From Chloroflexota bacterium (GTDB taxonomy: Bacteria; Chloroflexota; Dehalococcoidia; SM23-28-2; RBG-16-64-32), in assembly GCA_022574655.1 (NCBI GenBank), contig JACZRQ010000003.1, positions 1 to 60,055 on the forward strand: 60,055 bases of DNA. Reading direction: 5' to 3'. This document shows positions 7,262 to 16,386 of the stretch, piece by piece (position 1 is the first letter of the stretch; each line of letters opens with the position of its first letter). Below the pieces are notes generated by a model that worked only from the letters and a program-made list of their open reading frames with translations, searched no databases and was not told where the DNA came from. A program made the position numbers and the translations under genes.

Positions 7262-10249
7262 CTACTGGATCAGGATCGCCCCGTCGACCTCGATGAAGTC
7301 GTCTATTATGTTGCCGTCGGCGTCTTCAAGGTCGAAGACATCTACGAAGAGACCAGCAAGGCCGGGAGTGAAGTTCGTGAGGAACGTAAGGCTCCCCAGC
7401 AACGTTTGGAAGGGGCTGATAATCGCGATTGATGGAACTCCAACGAAGTTCATGCTGTCCTCGATGAAGGGCGAGAAAGGATCGCATTCGCCGATGCTTG
7501 CCGAGCAGTTCCAAGGAGTCAGCAGCTCACCGTCGTACAAGACGTCGATATCCCAGAAGCCAAGCCCGTTTGGCGCGTCGATGTACAGATCAACCGTAAC
7601 GAAAGTATCTTGTCCCACGCTGAACACGGAATCGATCGAGATAATGTAGTCTCCTGACCCCGAAGGTGAAGTCGGCAGCGGTATGGCGACCTCAACCGTT
7701 GTATCGGTCGAGGTGCAGCTCGTCCCGTTGCAAGCCGTCAACGATATCCATTTCATCCCACCCGTGTTGTAAGTCGTTGAGAAACTGGCGCCTGATCCGC
7801 TCGAAGGAGACCCACCGGGCGCCGTCCATGATCGCGATGTGACGTTTCCGGACACGGTGGGGTTGCAGCTTACCGTGTCGTTCACGTCAACGAAGCCAGG
7901 GCACCCCACTGAGCTGATTGTCGGGGCAGGCAGGGCCGTTGGTGCGGCAGTTGGCGCGCCCGTTGCCGCGACTGTAGGTTTCGGCGTCGCTTGCGAGGTC
8001 GGCTGGTTCGTTGGCGTTTCAGACCGAGGTGTCGGCGTCGCCGTAGCACTGGCAGAAGGCGACCCGGTTGGAGATGCCGAGACGGAGGGATCGACCGAAG
8101 GCGTGGGCGTGGGCGATTCAGCCGTGCTTCCCGATAGAACCGCCTCCATTCGCGCCTCGAGCTTTAGCGCCAGATCTCGCGCCAGACCCTGGTAGTCTCC
8201 GTCTGGATCTCCGTCCACCTCGACTCTGCCAACAAGATCATCCAGGACGAATGCGATCGCTGTGGTGACCACCTCTGTCCCCTGCGTACCCGCCAGTCTG
8301 CTGGCCTGGGGCTTGGCGCTGCCGACAGCTCTCGTGACCTGGATTCCCCTGGCTTCATCCCCTATGCCAGCAACGGGAAACTCAAGGGCCGCGACGTTCA
8401 GCACGCCTGTGCAGGTCAACTCGCCCGTGCGCTCCACCTGCGTCTCAGCGTAAAATGCTAGAGCTTCAGATGCTCCGACCATGGTGTCGTATTGATCCAC
8501 GCGCGTGCGTATCTCGAGGGCAAGCGATGACACCCGGGAAGGACGGTACACCGACTCGTAGCCGGTGAGGCGTCCCTCGCGCTCTAGCTGAATACGCACG
8601 TCTTCGTCGTCGCAAGCCTCTGCAATCAGGTCCCGATTAGTTCGCGGCCCACTCAGCCGTGAGTCCTCATTGAATCTCGAGAAAGCGGGTACCAGGTCCC
8701 GCGGCGTCAGCATCATAGCGGCGAGTTCGCCTTCGGAAAGCGCCGATCCATTGTCGGAGCCACCCGCCAGCAAGAGAATCGCCGCTACCGCGACCGCGCT
8801 GGCGATCCCCGCTCCCAGCAGCGCAAATAGCGGACGTTGGTCGAACGGAACATCTTCAAAGCTGCCGGAAACCGTAGATGGTGGTTGTCCTTCCCCGGCG
8901 GACGCCGAGATTGTGAACGGGATGCTCTGCCGTGAACCGCTCGAACGCCGATTACGCGACCGAACGCTCACAGGGATGTTGAGCGTGTTCCGACCTGGCA
9001 CGGTGACAGATGACGGCACGGAGATTACTGCCAGATTCTGGGACGACTCTCCGTTGAGATTGACCGTGGCTGGATCGTCGCTCGAGTTGATTAAGGACAG
9101 CTCGTAGCGCGAGGAGCCGAATCGGGACGCGAAGAACCCTGTTTTGGGATCGCTAAGACGAAGATGTACCCCGGAGCCGGCCGTCGATGCGGTCGCAGCC
9201 GGTGGCCTCATGACCTCAGTGGCGACGACATCATCTTTCTCGACCTCGGGAGGTGCCGCCGAAATCTGTGTCAATTCGTCTGCCAGAGGGGTCGGTATAG
9301 CTCGGGCCGCCTCCTCTAATCCCGACGCAAGTTCGGTCGCCGATTGATACCGGTCCCCGGTGTTCTTTTCCAGGCTCCGCAGCACAACTTTGCGTACCGC
9401 TTCGGGCAGTTCATCCAGTGGGTCGAGCGGCACCGGTGAGTCGGCATGCTGACGAAGCACCTCAAGTGCCGTCCCCTCGAAGGGAGGACGTCCCGTCAGG
9501 ATGTCGTAGAGCGTCGCCCCAAGCGAATAGATGTCGCTTCGGTGGTCTACCTCGCCGCGGGCGATTTCGGGCGCAGCGTAGACTAGAGTACCCACGAAAA
9601 CGCCCGGCATCGTCACCGCGCTACTTCCGAGCTGGCGGGCTATCCCAAAGTCGGCGAGCTTGACAGACCCGTCATCGCCCAGCAGGATGTTGTCTGGCTT
9701 GATGTCACGGTGGACGACGGAGCGCGCTTCAGCTTCTTCGAGGGCCCGCGCTATCCTCGTTGCGATTCTCAACGCCTCTTGGACATCTACTCGGCCCTCG
9801 TCGTCGATTTTTCGCCGTAAGGTGCGACCCTCAACGAATTCCATGACGAGGAAGTACTTGTCGTCGACGATTCCGTAATCGAGCAGATGTACCGTGTAAG
9901 GTGAGCGCAGCAGCGCTGCCACGTGAGCCTCTCGCTCAAAGCGCTCGCGGAAACTCTCATCCTCCGCGAGATGCGCGTGCAGGAGCTTGACAGCCACAAC
10001 CGTACCGTCGCGGCGGTCGATTCCTTTGTACACGGCACCCATCCCACCCCGGCCCAGCAGCGCCTCAAGCCGATAATGTGAGACGGTTTCCGGTTGAGAC
10101 TCTGGCGAAGGGGGCGGCGACATCGTGAATGAGAAACGATCGGCCCTTAGCCTGGCTGTGTCGAACGCCGACCGCTTGGGCTCATTGTTGCCAACGGCTG
10201 GTGGGAAGTCAACACGGCTCAGATTGGTAGAATCGCTTCGAGTCGACAT
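7262..10249 (-). CDS. Membrane Ser/Thr protein kinase with intracellular Ig-like module, TM helix, Pro/Thr/Ser linker, PKD-like and cohesin-like extracellular domains
   Basis: LLGRGGMGAVYKGIDRR, VVHRDIKPDNILLGDDGSVKLADFGIARQ, TM LFALLGAGIASAVAVAAILLLAG, PT-rich linker, then PKD-like and cohesin-like C-terminus (VGQDTFVTVDLYIDAPNGLGFWDIDVLYDGELL...LLGSLTFLTNFTPGLAGLFVDVFDLEDADGN). Start may be 10123 instead of 10249. Confidence 0.88.
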   Translation of the reverse strand: MSTRSDSTNLSRVDFPPAVGNNEPKRSAFDTARLRADRFSFTMSPPPSPESQPETVSHYRLEALLGRGGMGAVYKGIDRRDGTVVAVKLLHAHLAEDESFRERFEREAHVAALLRSPYTVHLLDYGIVDDKYFLVMEFVEGRTLRRKIDDEGRVDVQEALRIATRIARALEEAEARSVVHRDIKPDNILLGDDGSVKLADFGIARQLGSSAVTMPGVFVGTLVYAAPEIARGEVDHRSDIYSLGATLYDILTGRPPFEGTALEVLRQHADSPVPLDPLDELPEAVRKVVLRSLEKNTGDRYQSATELASGLEEAARAIPTPLADELTQISAAPPEVEKDDVVATEVMRPPAATASTAGSGVHLRLSDPKTGFFASRFGSSRYELSLINSSDDPATVNLNGESSQNLAVISVPSSVTVPGRNTLNIPVSVRSRNRRSSGSRQSIPFTISASAGEGQPPSTVSGSFEDVPFDQRPLFALLGAGIASAVAVAAILLLAGGSDNGSALSEGELAAMMLTPRDLVPAFSRFNEDSRLSGPRTNRDLIAEACDDEDVRIQLEREGRLTGYESVYRPSRVSSLALEIRTRVDQYDTMVGASEALAFYAETQVERTGELTCTGVLNVAALEFPVAGIGDEARGIQVTRAVGSAKPQASRLAGTQGTEVVTTAIAFVLDDLVGRVEVDGDPDGDYQGLARDLALKLEARMEAVLSGSTAESPTPTPSVDPSVSASPTGSPSASATATPTPRSETPTNQPTSQATPKPTVAATGAPTAAPTALPAPTISSVGCPGFVDVNDTVSCNPTVSGNVTSRSWTAPGGSPSSGSGASFSTTYNTGGMKWISLTACNGTSCTSTDTTVEVAIPLPTSPSGSGDYIISIDSVFSVGQDTFVTVDLYIDAPNGLGFWDIDVLYDGELLTPWNCSASIGECDPFSPFIEDSMNFVGVPSIAIISPFQTLLGSLTFLTNFTPGLAGLFVDVFDLEDADGNIIDDFIEVDGAILIQ

Positions 10250-10265
10250 GACGGAGTTGTAATTT

Positions 10266-10907
10266 ATGCAGAGCCACGAGCCCCCAGAGGCTTACCTGAT
10301 TCCGATCGAGGATGGACGAGAAGGCCCGAAGCGCCGCCTGAAGGTTTCGACAATCATCGGACGCGCTCCCGAGTGCGACGTTGCCCTCGGCAGCGCTCGC
10401 GTTTCGAGGCGGCACGCTGAGGTCTTCTGGGACGGCGAGAGGTTTCTCGTTAAAGATCTCGACAGCCTCAACGGGACCAGTCTCGGAGGATCGCATATCA
10501 GGAACGAGGTGCCGCTTACCTCGGGAGATACGATTGAGCTTGCTGATTGTCGACTTCGGTTCGAGCTGGCCGTAGGTAGCCAGACCGAGGTGTTCTTCGT
10601 GGAGGCGTCGGGCCTATCTGTCAACGTCGCTACCCACCAGGTGAGGGTGAACGGGCTGCCAGTAAAGCTAACACCCAAGGAGTTTCTGTTGGTAGCGTTG
10701 CTGCATGCACGCTCGCCTGACGTCGTCTCTTACGAAGAGATCGCAATCTCGGTTTGGCCTGAGTTGGAAGGTCAGGTTCACGAAGACAACGTCACCCAGC
10801 TAGTGGTAAGGCTCCGTCGAGAACTCAACGTTTACTCCACCGGTCTGATCGTGAACGTCAGAGGTTTTGGCTACCGGCTCGATGATACTTCGGGCGAATC
10901 AGCCTAG
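10266..10907 (+). CDS. FHA domain - winged-helix (OmpR/PhoB C-terminal type) DNA-binding regulator
   Basis: FHA: TIIGRAPECDVALGSARVSRRHAEVFWDGERFLVKDLDSLNGTSLGG. wHTH: VNGLPVKLTPKEFLLVALLHARSPDVVSYEEIAISVWPE...NVTQLVVRLRRELN...IVNVRGFGYRL. RBS-like GGAG 9 nt before ATG. Confidence 0.88.
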   Translation: MQSHEPPEAYLIPIEDGREGPKRRLKVSTIIGRAPECDVALGSARVSRRHAEVFWDGERFLVKDLDSLNGTSLGGSHIRNEVPLTSGDTIELADCRLRFELAVGSQTEVFFVEASGLSVNVATHQVRVNGLPVKLTPKEFLLVALLHARSPDVVSYEEIAISVWPELEGQVHEDNVTQLVVRLRRELNVYSTGLIVNVRGFGYRLDDTSGESA

Positions 10908-11008
10908 CCTACCATCATTCAATTGTCAGCCAGCTGTAAGTGTTTCTGGCTAGTCCTGTGGTTACGATGAGAGGGAGAAGGCGTCTATTCGGTTGAGGAA
11001 AGGAGCGG

Positions 11009-11815
11009 ATGACGGCGAAGTCGCTACTCAAACGCCTCGGCATCGGCCGTGGCTCGGCCCACACTCGAACCAGGGCTCGGTCCGGGCGCCACGCTGCCCT
11101 GACTGATCTCGGGAAGAAGAGATCGTCCAACCAGGACCAGGCGCTGGCCACGGTGCTTCCCGACGGTGTCCTGCTCCTGGCAGTTGCCGATGGTGTTGGC
11201 GGCGCGGCTGGCGGAGAGATCGCGGCCGCGGTCGCCGTTGAGGAGCTTGCTCACGGGTTTTCACACGGAGCTGGTGATGGCGACGTCAAAGCCAGCCTCC
11301 TAAGCGCGTTCGCACAAGCGAACAACCGGGTCTTGGCTACGGGTCGCGAGATCGCCGATCTGGAGGGACTTGCCACTACGTTGGTCGCGGCGCTTGTCAC
11401 CGGGTCGTCGGCGTGGGTCGCCAGCGTCGGGGATAGCCGTGCCTATCTATACGAGGACGCCCGCGGTCTGCTCCCGCTTACGAAAGATCACACGTGGACC
11501 GCGGACAGGGTACGCGAGGGCAAGATGACGCTGGAGGAAGCGGCCCCGAGCCCGTTCAGCCATGTGATTACGCGGGGAATCGGAGTCGCCGATTCAGTCG
11601 AACCAGACCTGCATGGACCGATCGAACTTCCTCCCGGCTCGGTCCTGCTCCTATGCTCAGATGGCTTGCACGGGCCGGTGAATGATCAAGAGATCGCGGT
11701 CACCATTGCCGCCGGTCCCAGCGAAGATCGAGCAAAGCGCCTGATCGCACTCGCCAACAGTAAGGGGGGACCGGACAACATCGCCGTCGCCATCTTTGAG
11801 GCGGCTGGCGATTGA
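11009..11815 (+). CDS. PP2C-family (PPM) Ser/Thr protein phosphatase
   Basis: RHAALTDLGKKRSSNQDQALA, LLLAVADGVGGAAGGEIAAA, WVASVGDSRAYLYEDARGLLPLTKDHTW, LLLCSDGLHGPVND, SKGGPDNIAVAIFE, the conserved PPM motifs. Confidence 0.92.
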   Translation: MTAKSLLKRLGIGRGSAHTRTRARSGRHAALTDLGKKRSSNQDQALATVLPDGVLLLAVADGVGGAAGGEIAAAVAVEELAHGFSHGAGDGDVKASLLSAFAQANNRVLATGREIADLEGLATTLVAALVTGSSAWVASVGDSRAYLYEDARGLLPLTKDHTWTADRVREGKMTLEEAAPSPFSHVITRGIGVADSVEPDLHGPIELPPGSVLLLCSDGLHGPVNDQEIAVTIAAGPSEDRAKRLIALANSKGGPDNIAVAIFEAAGD

Positions 11816-11935
11816 CGCGCCTCCCCAACATCGATTCATAGTGTAGACTGGAGCCGCCCCGCGTAGCCTGCGAGCTTTGACGCACTTACCGCTATACTAG
11901 AGCGAGCCGATTCAAGTCATCGGAGCGATCTTTTT

Positions 11936-13504
11936 ATGGCCCGCAACAGTTGGACCGGACAGACGCTAGCCGGACGCTATCAGATCGACGATCTCGCTGG
12001 GCATGGCGGGATGTCGTCTGTCTACAAGGCGAACGACGCCAACCTCAAGCGCATCGTGGCCATCAAGTTCATTCATCAGCACCTCACCGGAGACGTCGAC
12101 TTCCTGAGGCGATTCGAGGCCGAAGCCGAGGCTGTTGCCCAGCTCAGGCACTCGAACATTATCCAGGTGTTCGATTTCAGTCAGGAAGACGGCCAGTACT
12201 ACATGGTGATGGAGTTTGTGCCCGGTGAATCGCTTCAGGATCGTCTCAAGCGGCTCAACGACAGCGGTAGAAGCCTCACTACGGATGAGATCGTGAACAT
12301 CGCGGGTGGTGTCTGCGATGCGGTCGATTACGCGCACAAGCGCGGGATGATACACCGCGACGTTAAACCAGCCAACATTCTGCTCAGTGTCCAAGGCCAG
12401 GCGATCCTTACCGACTTTGGGCTGGCCAAACTTGCTGGAGGCACGCAGCACACTGCCGCCGGCGCCGTTATGGGTACCGCCCTCTACATGTCGCCGGAAC
12501 AGATACGTGGTGAGCAGGTCGATCATCGCACCGACATCTACGCGCTCGGCGTGACTCTATACGAGATGGTCGGTGGGAAGCCGCCTTACTCAGCGGACTC
12601 CGCCATGACGGTGCTTATGATGCACCTGAACGATCCGCTTCCTGACCTGCGTGAGATCGTTCCGGATGCTCCACCCGCGCTCGTAGAGATAGTCGAGAAG
12701 TCGCTTGCCAAGAATCCTGACGATAGATACCCTAGTGCGGCCGAAATGGCAGCAGCGTTGCGATCCTTGGACGACGCGGCTGCTTCGCCGCCGCCCGCTC
12801 CTGCTCCCGACGTCACGATGGTGGCACAACCCGCGGGCGCATCGGGAGCCCCCCCGCCATCGTCCCCTGACGCGACGGTGGTACATCGACCTGGGCAACC
12901 TGCACAGTCGGAGCGAGGGACATCCGCCGCACCGCCGCCTCCGCCTATCCCACCCGTAGCGCAAGACGCTGGCGATCGGTCGGGAGGCCTGCCGCCGTGG
13001 CTCTTCGCCGTTGCTGGAGCTGCGATCGTGGCTGTCGTTGTCGTAGTCCTGCTCGCCGCAGGCGTGTTCAGCGGCGGCGACGACAGCGATAAAGGCATCG
13101 TCGCCGGCGATCTGGATACGCCGACTCCCACGGCCACCGCGCCGGGAGAGACTGAACCCCCGACAGATGTGCCGACGGACACCCCAACGCCAGCCGGTCC
13201 TTTCGCGCAGATCAATGGCATCACGCTGTCCGGCAGCACATATGTCGTCGACTACGAGACCTTCGGCTACACAGAGATACTTCCCGGGATGCATGTCCAC
13301 TTCTTTTTCGACACCGTTACCCAGGAGGAGGCGGGTGTCCCCGGTGACGGGCCGTGGATACTCTACGGAGGACCTCGCCCATTTACCGGCTACGAAGTTG
13401 ACGAAAAGCCCGCGTCCGCCACCGAGATGTGCGCCTTGGCTGCCCGCGAAGAGCACTCCGTATACGCTGACAGCGGCAACTGCTGGCCTCTCCCCGACGC
13501 CTAA
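11936..13504 (+). CDS. Membrane Ser/Thr protein kinase (PknB-like catalytic domain), single TM, extracellular domain of unknown function
   Basis: LAGHGGMSSVYKANDANLKRIVAIKF, MIHRDVKPANILLSVQGQAILTDFGLAK, TM WLFAVAGAAIVAVVVVVLLAAGVF, C-term INGITLSGSTYVVDYETFGYTEILPGMHVHFFFDT... Confidence 0.92.
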   Translation: MARNSWTGQTLAGRYQIDDLAGHGGMSSVYKANDANLKRIVAIKFIHQHLTGDVDFLRRFEAEAEAVAQLRHSNIIQVFDFSQEDGQYYMVMEFVPGESLQDRLKRLNDSGRSLTTDEIVNIAGGVCDAVDYAHKRGMIHRDVKPANILLSVQGQAILTDFGLAKLAGGTQHTAAGAVMGTALYMSPEQIRGEQVDHRTDIYALGVTLYEMVGGKPPYSADSAMTVLMMHLNDPLPDLREIVPDAPPALVEIVEKSLAKNPDDRYPSAAEMAAALRSLDDAAASPPPAPAPDVTMVAQPAGASGAPPPSSPDATVVHRPGQPAQSERGTSAAPPPPPIPPVAQDAGDRSGGLPPWLFAVAGAAIVAVVVVVLLAAGVFSGGDDSDKGIVAGDLDTPTPTATAPGETEPPTDVPTDTPTPAGPFAQINGITLSGSTYVVDYETFGYTEILPGMHVHFFFDTVTQEEAGVPGDGPWILYGGPRPFTGYEVDEKPASATEMCALAAREEHSVYADSGNCWPLPDA

Positions 13505-13617
13505 GCAGAGGGCCTGGCGGTACCTCGTCATAGCGCGCTCGCCATGCTTGCAGTAGCATGATGGCCTGAACTTATGGCACAGGTTCTCTGCCCGCAATCG
13601 AAGTATCTCCTTGGTGG

Positions 13618-16386
13618 ATGTCGATGCCCGCGATAGTCGAAATCCGCTACGGTAGACAGACCCGGGAATTTTCCCTTGCAGAGGATCGTGCAACTACTAT
13701 CGGCAGAGCCGTCGAGAACGATATCGTTTTCGACGATTCGCTTGTATCTCGCCGCCACGCGCGGATCGATTTGAAGGCCGGCGCATACTTCATCACCGAT
13801 CTCGGTAGCGCGAACGGAACCCGTGTCGCCAATCGGGAAATTGCCCCGCGCGAACCGCAAGCGCTCGCCGATGGAGATCAGATCGAGATAGGCGGATTTC
13901 ACCTAACGTATCGCTCATCCGGCCGCGGTCCGGGCGCGACGCAAGTGGCTCAGGCCGCGCCTGTGGGCGAGGCCTTCACGTTCGTCGTACAGCTCCAGCC
14001 CAGGCTCGTTGTAACGACTTCCGAATCGACGCGAGAATTTCCGCTCAGGGGCGATAGGCTCGTCTTGGGTCGAAGCCCTGAGAACGAAATCGTCATTGAT
14101 GCCTCAGGCATCTCCCGTCAACATGCGGAACTGACTCAGTCATCCGGGAGATGGACCATCACGGATCTGAGCAGTACCAACGGCCTGACCTTTCACGGAG
14201 AGCGTATCGCCACAAGAGTGTTAAGCGACGGTGACGTGATCTGGGTTGCAGACTCGGTTTCCCTCACCTTCCGCGTGGCGCCAGACCTCGGCCAGGAGGA
14301 GCCTGCGTCGCAGAGCCTCGACCTCACGGGGCGGCGCGAGATCACCATCGGGCGCAATCCACACGCTGACGTTACCGTGTCCCACCCCACGGTCTCTAGG
14401 ATGCATGCCCGCCTTGCCATCCGTGATGGACGATACGTCGTAGAGGACCTTGCATCGAGCAATGGCACGTTTGTCAACGGCGAACCGGTGATGCCGGGTG
14501 CGCCCCGCCGTCTCGATCCCGGCGACTCGATCCGCATAGGCCCGGTGAAGTTCAACTTCTCCGAAGAGGCGCTCCAGCAAGTTGATGAGTCCAAGGATCT
14601 GCGTCTCGATGCCCTTCACCTGAATCAACCCGTCGCCAAGGGCGTCAACCTGCTGCAGGATATCTCGCTGTCCATTAACCCGCGCGAATTCGTCGCGGTC
14701 GTCGGTGTAAGCGGCGCCGGGAAGTCGACGCTTCTCGATTCGTTGAACGGATTTCGGCCGGCTCGACGCGGGGCCGTCCTCATCAACGGCACCGACCTCT
14801 ATAAAAACTTCGATGCATATCGGGCTGACCTGGGGTACGTCCCTCAGGATGACATAATCCACAAGGAGCTTCCCGTGGAAGCGGCACTAGACTACTCCGC
14901 CCGGCTTCGCCTCCCATCGGATACGACTAGGGATGAGCGGCGAGAGCGTGTCAGGGAGGTCATGGCCACCCTCGGTCTCACAGAGCGCAGTCATATGCCG
15001 ATCGCGCGCTTGAGCGGTGGACAGCGTAAGCGGGTTTCGATCGGCGTTGAACTGCTCACGAAGCCCGGCCTCTTCTATCTCGACGAGGCCACCTCCGGTC
15101 TCGATCCCGGCACCGAGAGCCAGATGATGCGGCTGCTGCGGAAACTGGCTGATGACGGTCACACAATCCTTCTCGTCACGCACGCCACAAAGAACGTCAT
15201 GCTTTGCGATCAAGTGATCTTCCTCGCCGCTGGTGGAAACCTGGCGTTCTTCGGGCCGCCGGACGAGGCGCTGAAACACTTCGAGATCAATGACTTCGAT
15301 GAGATTTACGAGAAGCTTGAGGATGAACTGAGTCCGGAGGAATGGGCGGAACGCTATCGCCAGTCCGACGCCTACCGGCGCTTCGTCGCCGAGCGTCTGA
15401 ACAACCACTACGGCGAACGGGGATCGGTCGCTTCGGCGCCGCCAGTCGCGCCTCGTGCCGCAGCCGGGCCAGCGAAGCGCCCCGAGAGCGCGCCTCGGAA
15501 AGTCTCAGCGCTGCGGCAGTTTTGGATCCTTTCGGCACGATACCTGGAGATCATCCGGCGTGACAGAACGAACCTCGCTCTGATGTTCCTGATCGCGCCT
15601 ATTCTCGGCACCATAGACCTGCTTGCATGGGAGCGTAACGTTCTCGATCCCCTTGAAGGCGACGTCACGTCGACGATGACGATGCTGTTCATGGCGGCTT
15701 TGATCCCGTTTCTGGTCGGAGCGATGACTTCAGTACGGGAAATCGTCAAGGAATCGCCGGTGTATCACCGAGAGCGCACCGTGACCCTAAAGATCGCGCC
15801 ATACCTGTTATCCAAGATTTGGGTCGGGTTTCTGTTCGCCCTCTACCATGCTGCGGCATTCTTCGCCCTGAAGATGCTCGCCGTCGACTTCTCACAATCC
15901 AGCACTGCAGACCTGGCCCAGCTGTACGGCACGCTCGCTTTCGCCACGATGTCCGGGGTCATGTGGGGACTGCTGATATCGACTGTTGTTCCGCGGGAAG
16001 AGCAGGCCATGGTGCTCGTCATCGGAATCGTCGTCGTACAGATGGTCTTCTCCGGAGGGCTGCTTGCCTTGAGCGATCTGGGCGTAGCGGGAGACGTGCT
16101 CGGCTCGATCACAAGCACTAAATGGGTCTTCCAGGCGCTCGTAGCGTCGGCCCAGGTGATGCAAGGCGAGTGCTTTGAGGCGACTTTGGAGACCTGCCAG
16201 CTACCGGGATTGCTCGCCTTTCAAGATGATCCGGGCACGCAGCGCGCTCTGGTCGACCCCATACTTGAGAAGTTCGGCGGGGTTTTCGGCGAAAGCGTTC
16301 GCAAAACCTGGATCGCCCTGGGTTCGATCATCGGCGGTGTCTTCGTCATCCTGCTTTTCCTTCAGAAGCGCAAAGACGTCGTCTAG
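13618..16386 (+). CDS. Triple-FHA ABC transporter (ABCG/White-type NBD plus ABC-2 permease)
   Basis: Three FHA modules (TIGRAVENDIVFDDSLVSRRHAR; VLGRSPENEIVIDASGISRQHAE; TIGRNPHADVTVSHPTVSRMHAR), Walker A GVSGAGKST, signature LSGGQRKRVSIGVELL, Walker B LFYLDEATSGLDPGTE, C-terminal multi-TM permease. Confidence 0.93.
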   Translation: MSMPAIVEIRYGRQTREFSLAEDRATTIGRAVENDIVFDDSLVSRRHARIDLKAGAYFITDLGSANGTRVANREIAPREPQALADGDQIEIGGFHLTYRSSGRGPGATQVAQAAPVGEAFTFVVQLQPRLVVTTSESTREFPLRGDRLVLGRSPENEIVIDASGISRQHAELTQSSGRWTITDLSSTNGLTFHGERIATRVLSDGDVIWVADSVSLTFRVAPDLGQEEPASQSLDLTGRREITIGRNPHADVTVSHPTVSRMHARLAIRDGRYVVEDLASSNGTFVNGEPVMPGAPRRLDPGDSIRIGPVKFNFSEEALQQVDESKDLRLDALHLNQPVAKGVNLLQDISLSINPREFVAVVGVSGAGKSTLLDSLNGFRPARRGAVLINGTDLYKNFDAYRADLGYVPQDDIIHKELPVEAALDYSARLRLPSDTTRDERRERVREVMATLGLTERSHMPIARLSGGQRKRVSIGVELLTKPGLFYLDEATSGLDPGTESQMMRLLRKLADDGHTILLVTHATKNVMLCDQVIFLAAGGNLAFFGPPDEALKHFEINDFDEIYEKLEDELSPEEWAERYRQSDAYRRFVAERLNNHYGERGSVASAPPVAPRAAAGPAKRPESAPRKVSALRQFWILSARYLEIIRRDRTNLALMFLIAPILGTIDLLAWERNVLDPLEGDVTSTMTMLFMAALIPFLVGAMTSVREIVKESPVYHRERTVTLKIAPYLLSKIWVGFLFALYHAAAFFALKMLAVDFSQSSTADLAQLYGTLAFATMSGVMWGLLISTVVPREEQAMVLVIGIVVVQMVFSGGLLALSDLGVAGDVLGSITSTKWVFQALVASAQVMQGECFEATLETCQLPGLLAFQDDPGTQRALVDPILEKFGGVFGESVRKTWIALGSIIGGVFVILLFLQKRKDVV

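Noticed and set aside
7900-8120. Repetitive-looking GTTGGCG/GTCGGCG tract
   Set aside because: This is the coding sequence of the Pro/Thr/Ser linker of the kinase, not an intergenic repeat or CRISPR.
12590-13693. 367-aa minus-strand ORF
   Set aside because: Shadow frame of the kinase low-complexity linker and TM region; Arg/Gly-rich composition with no domain signal.
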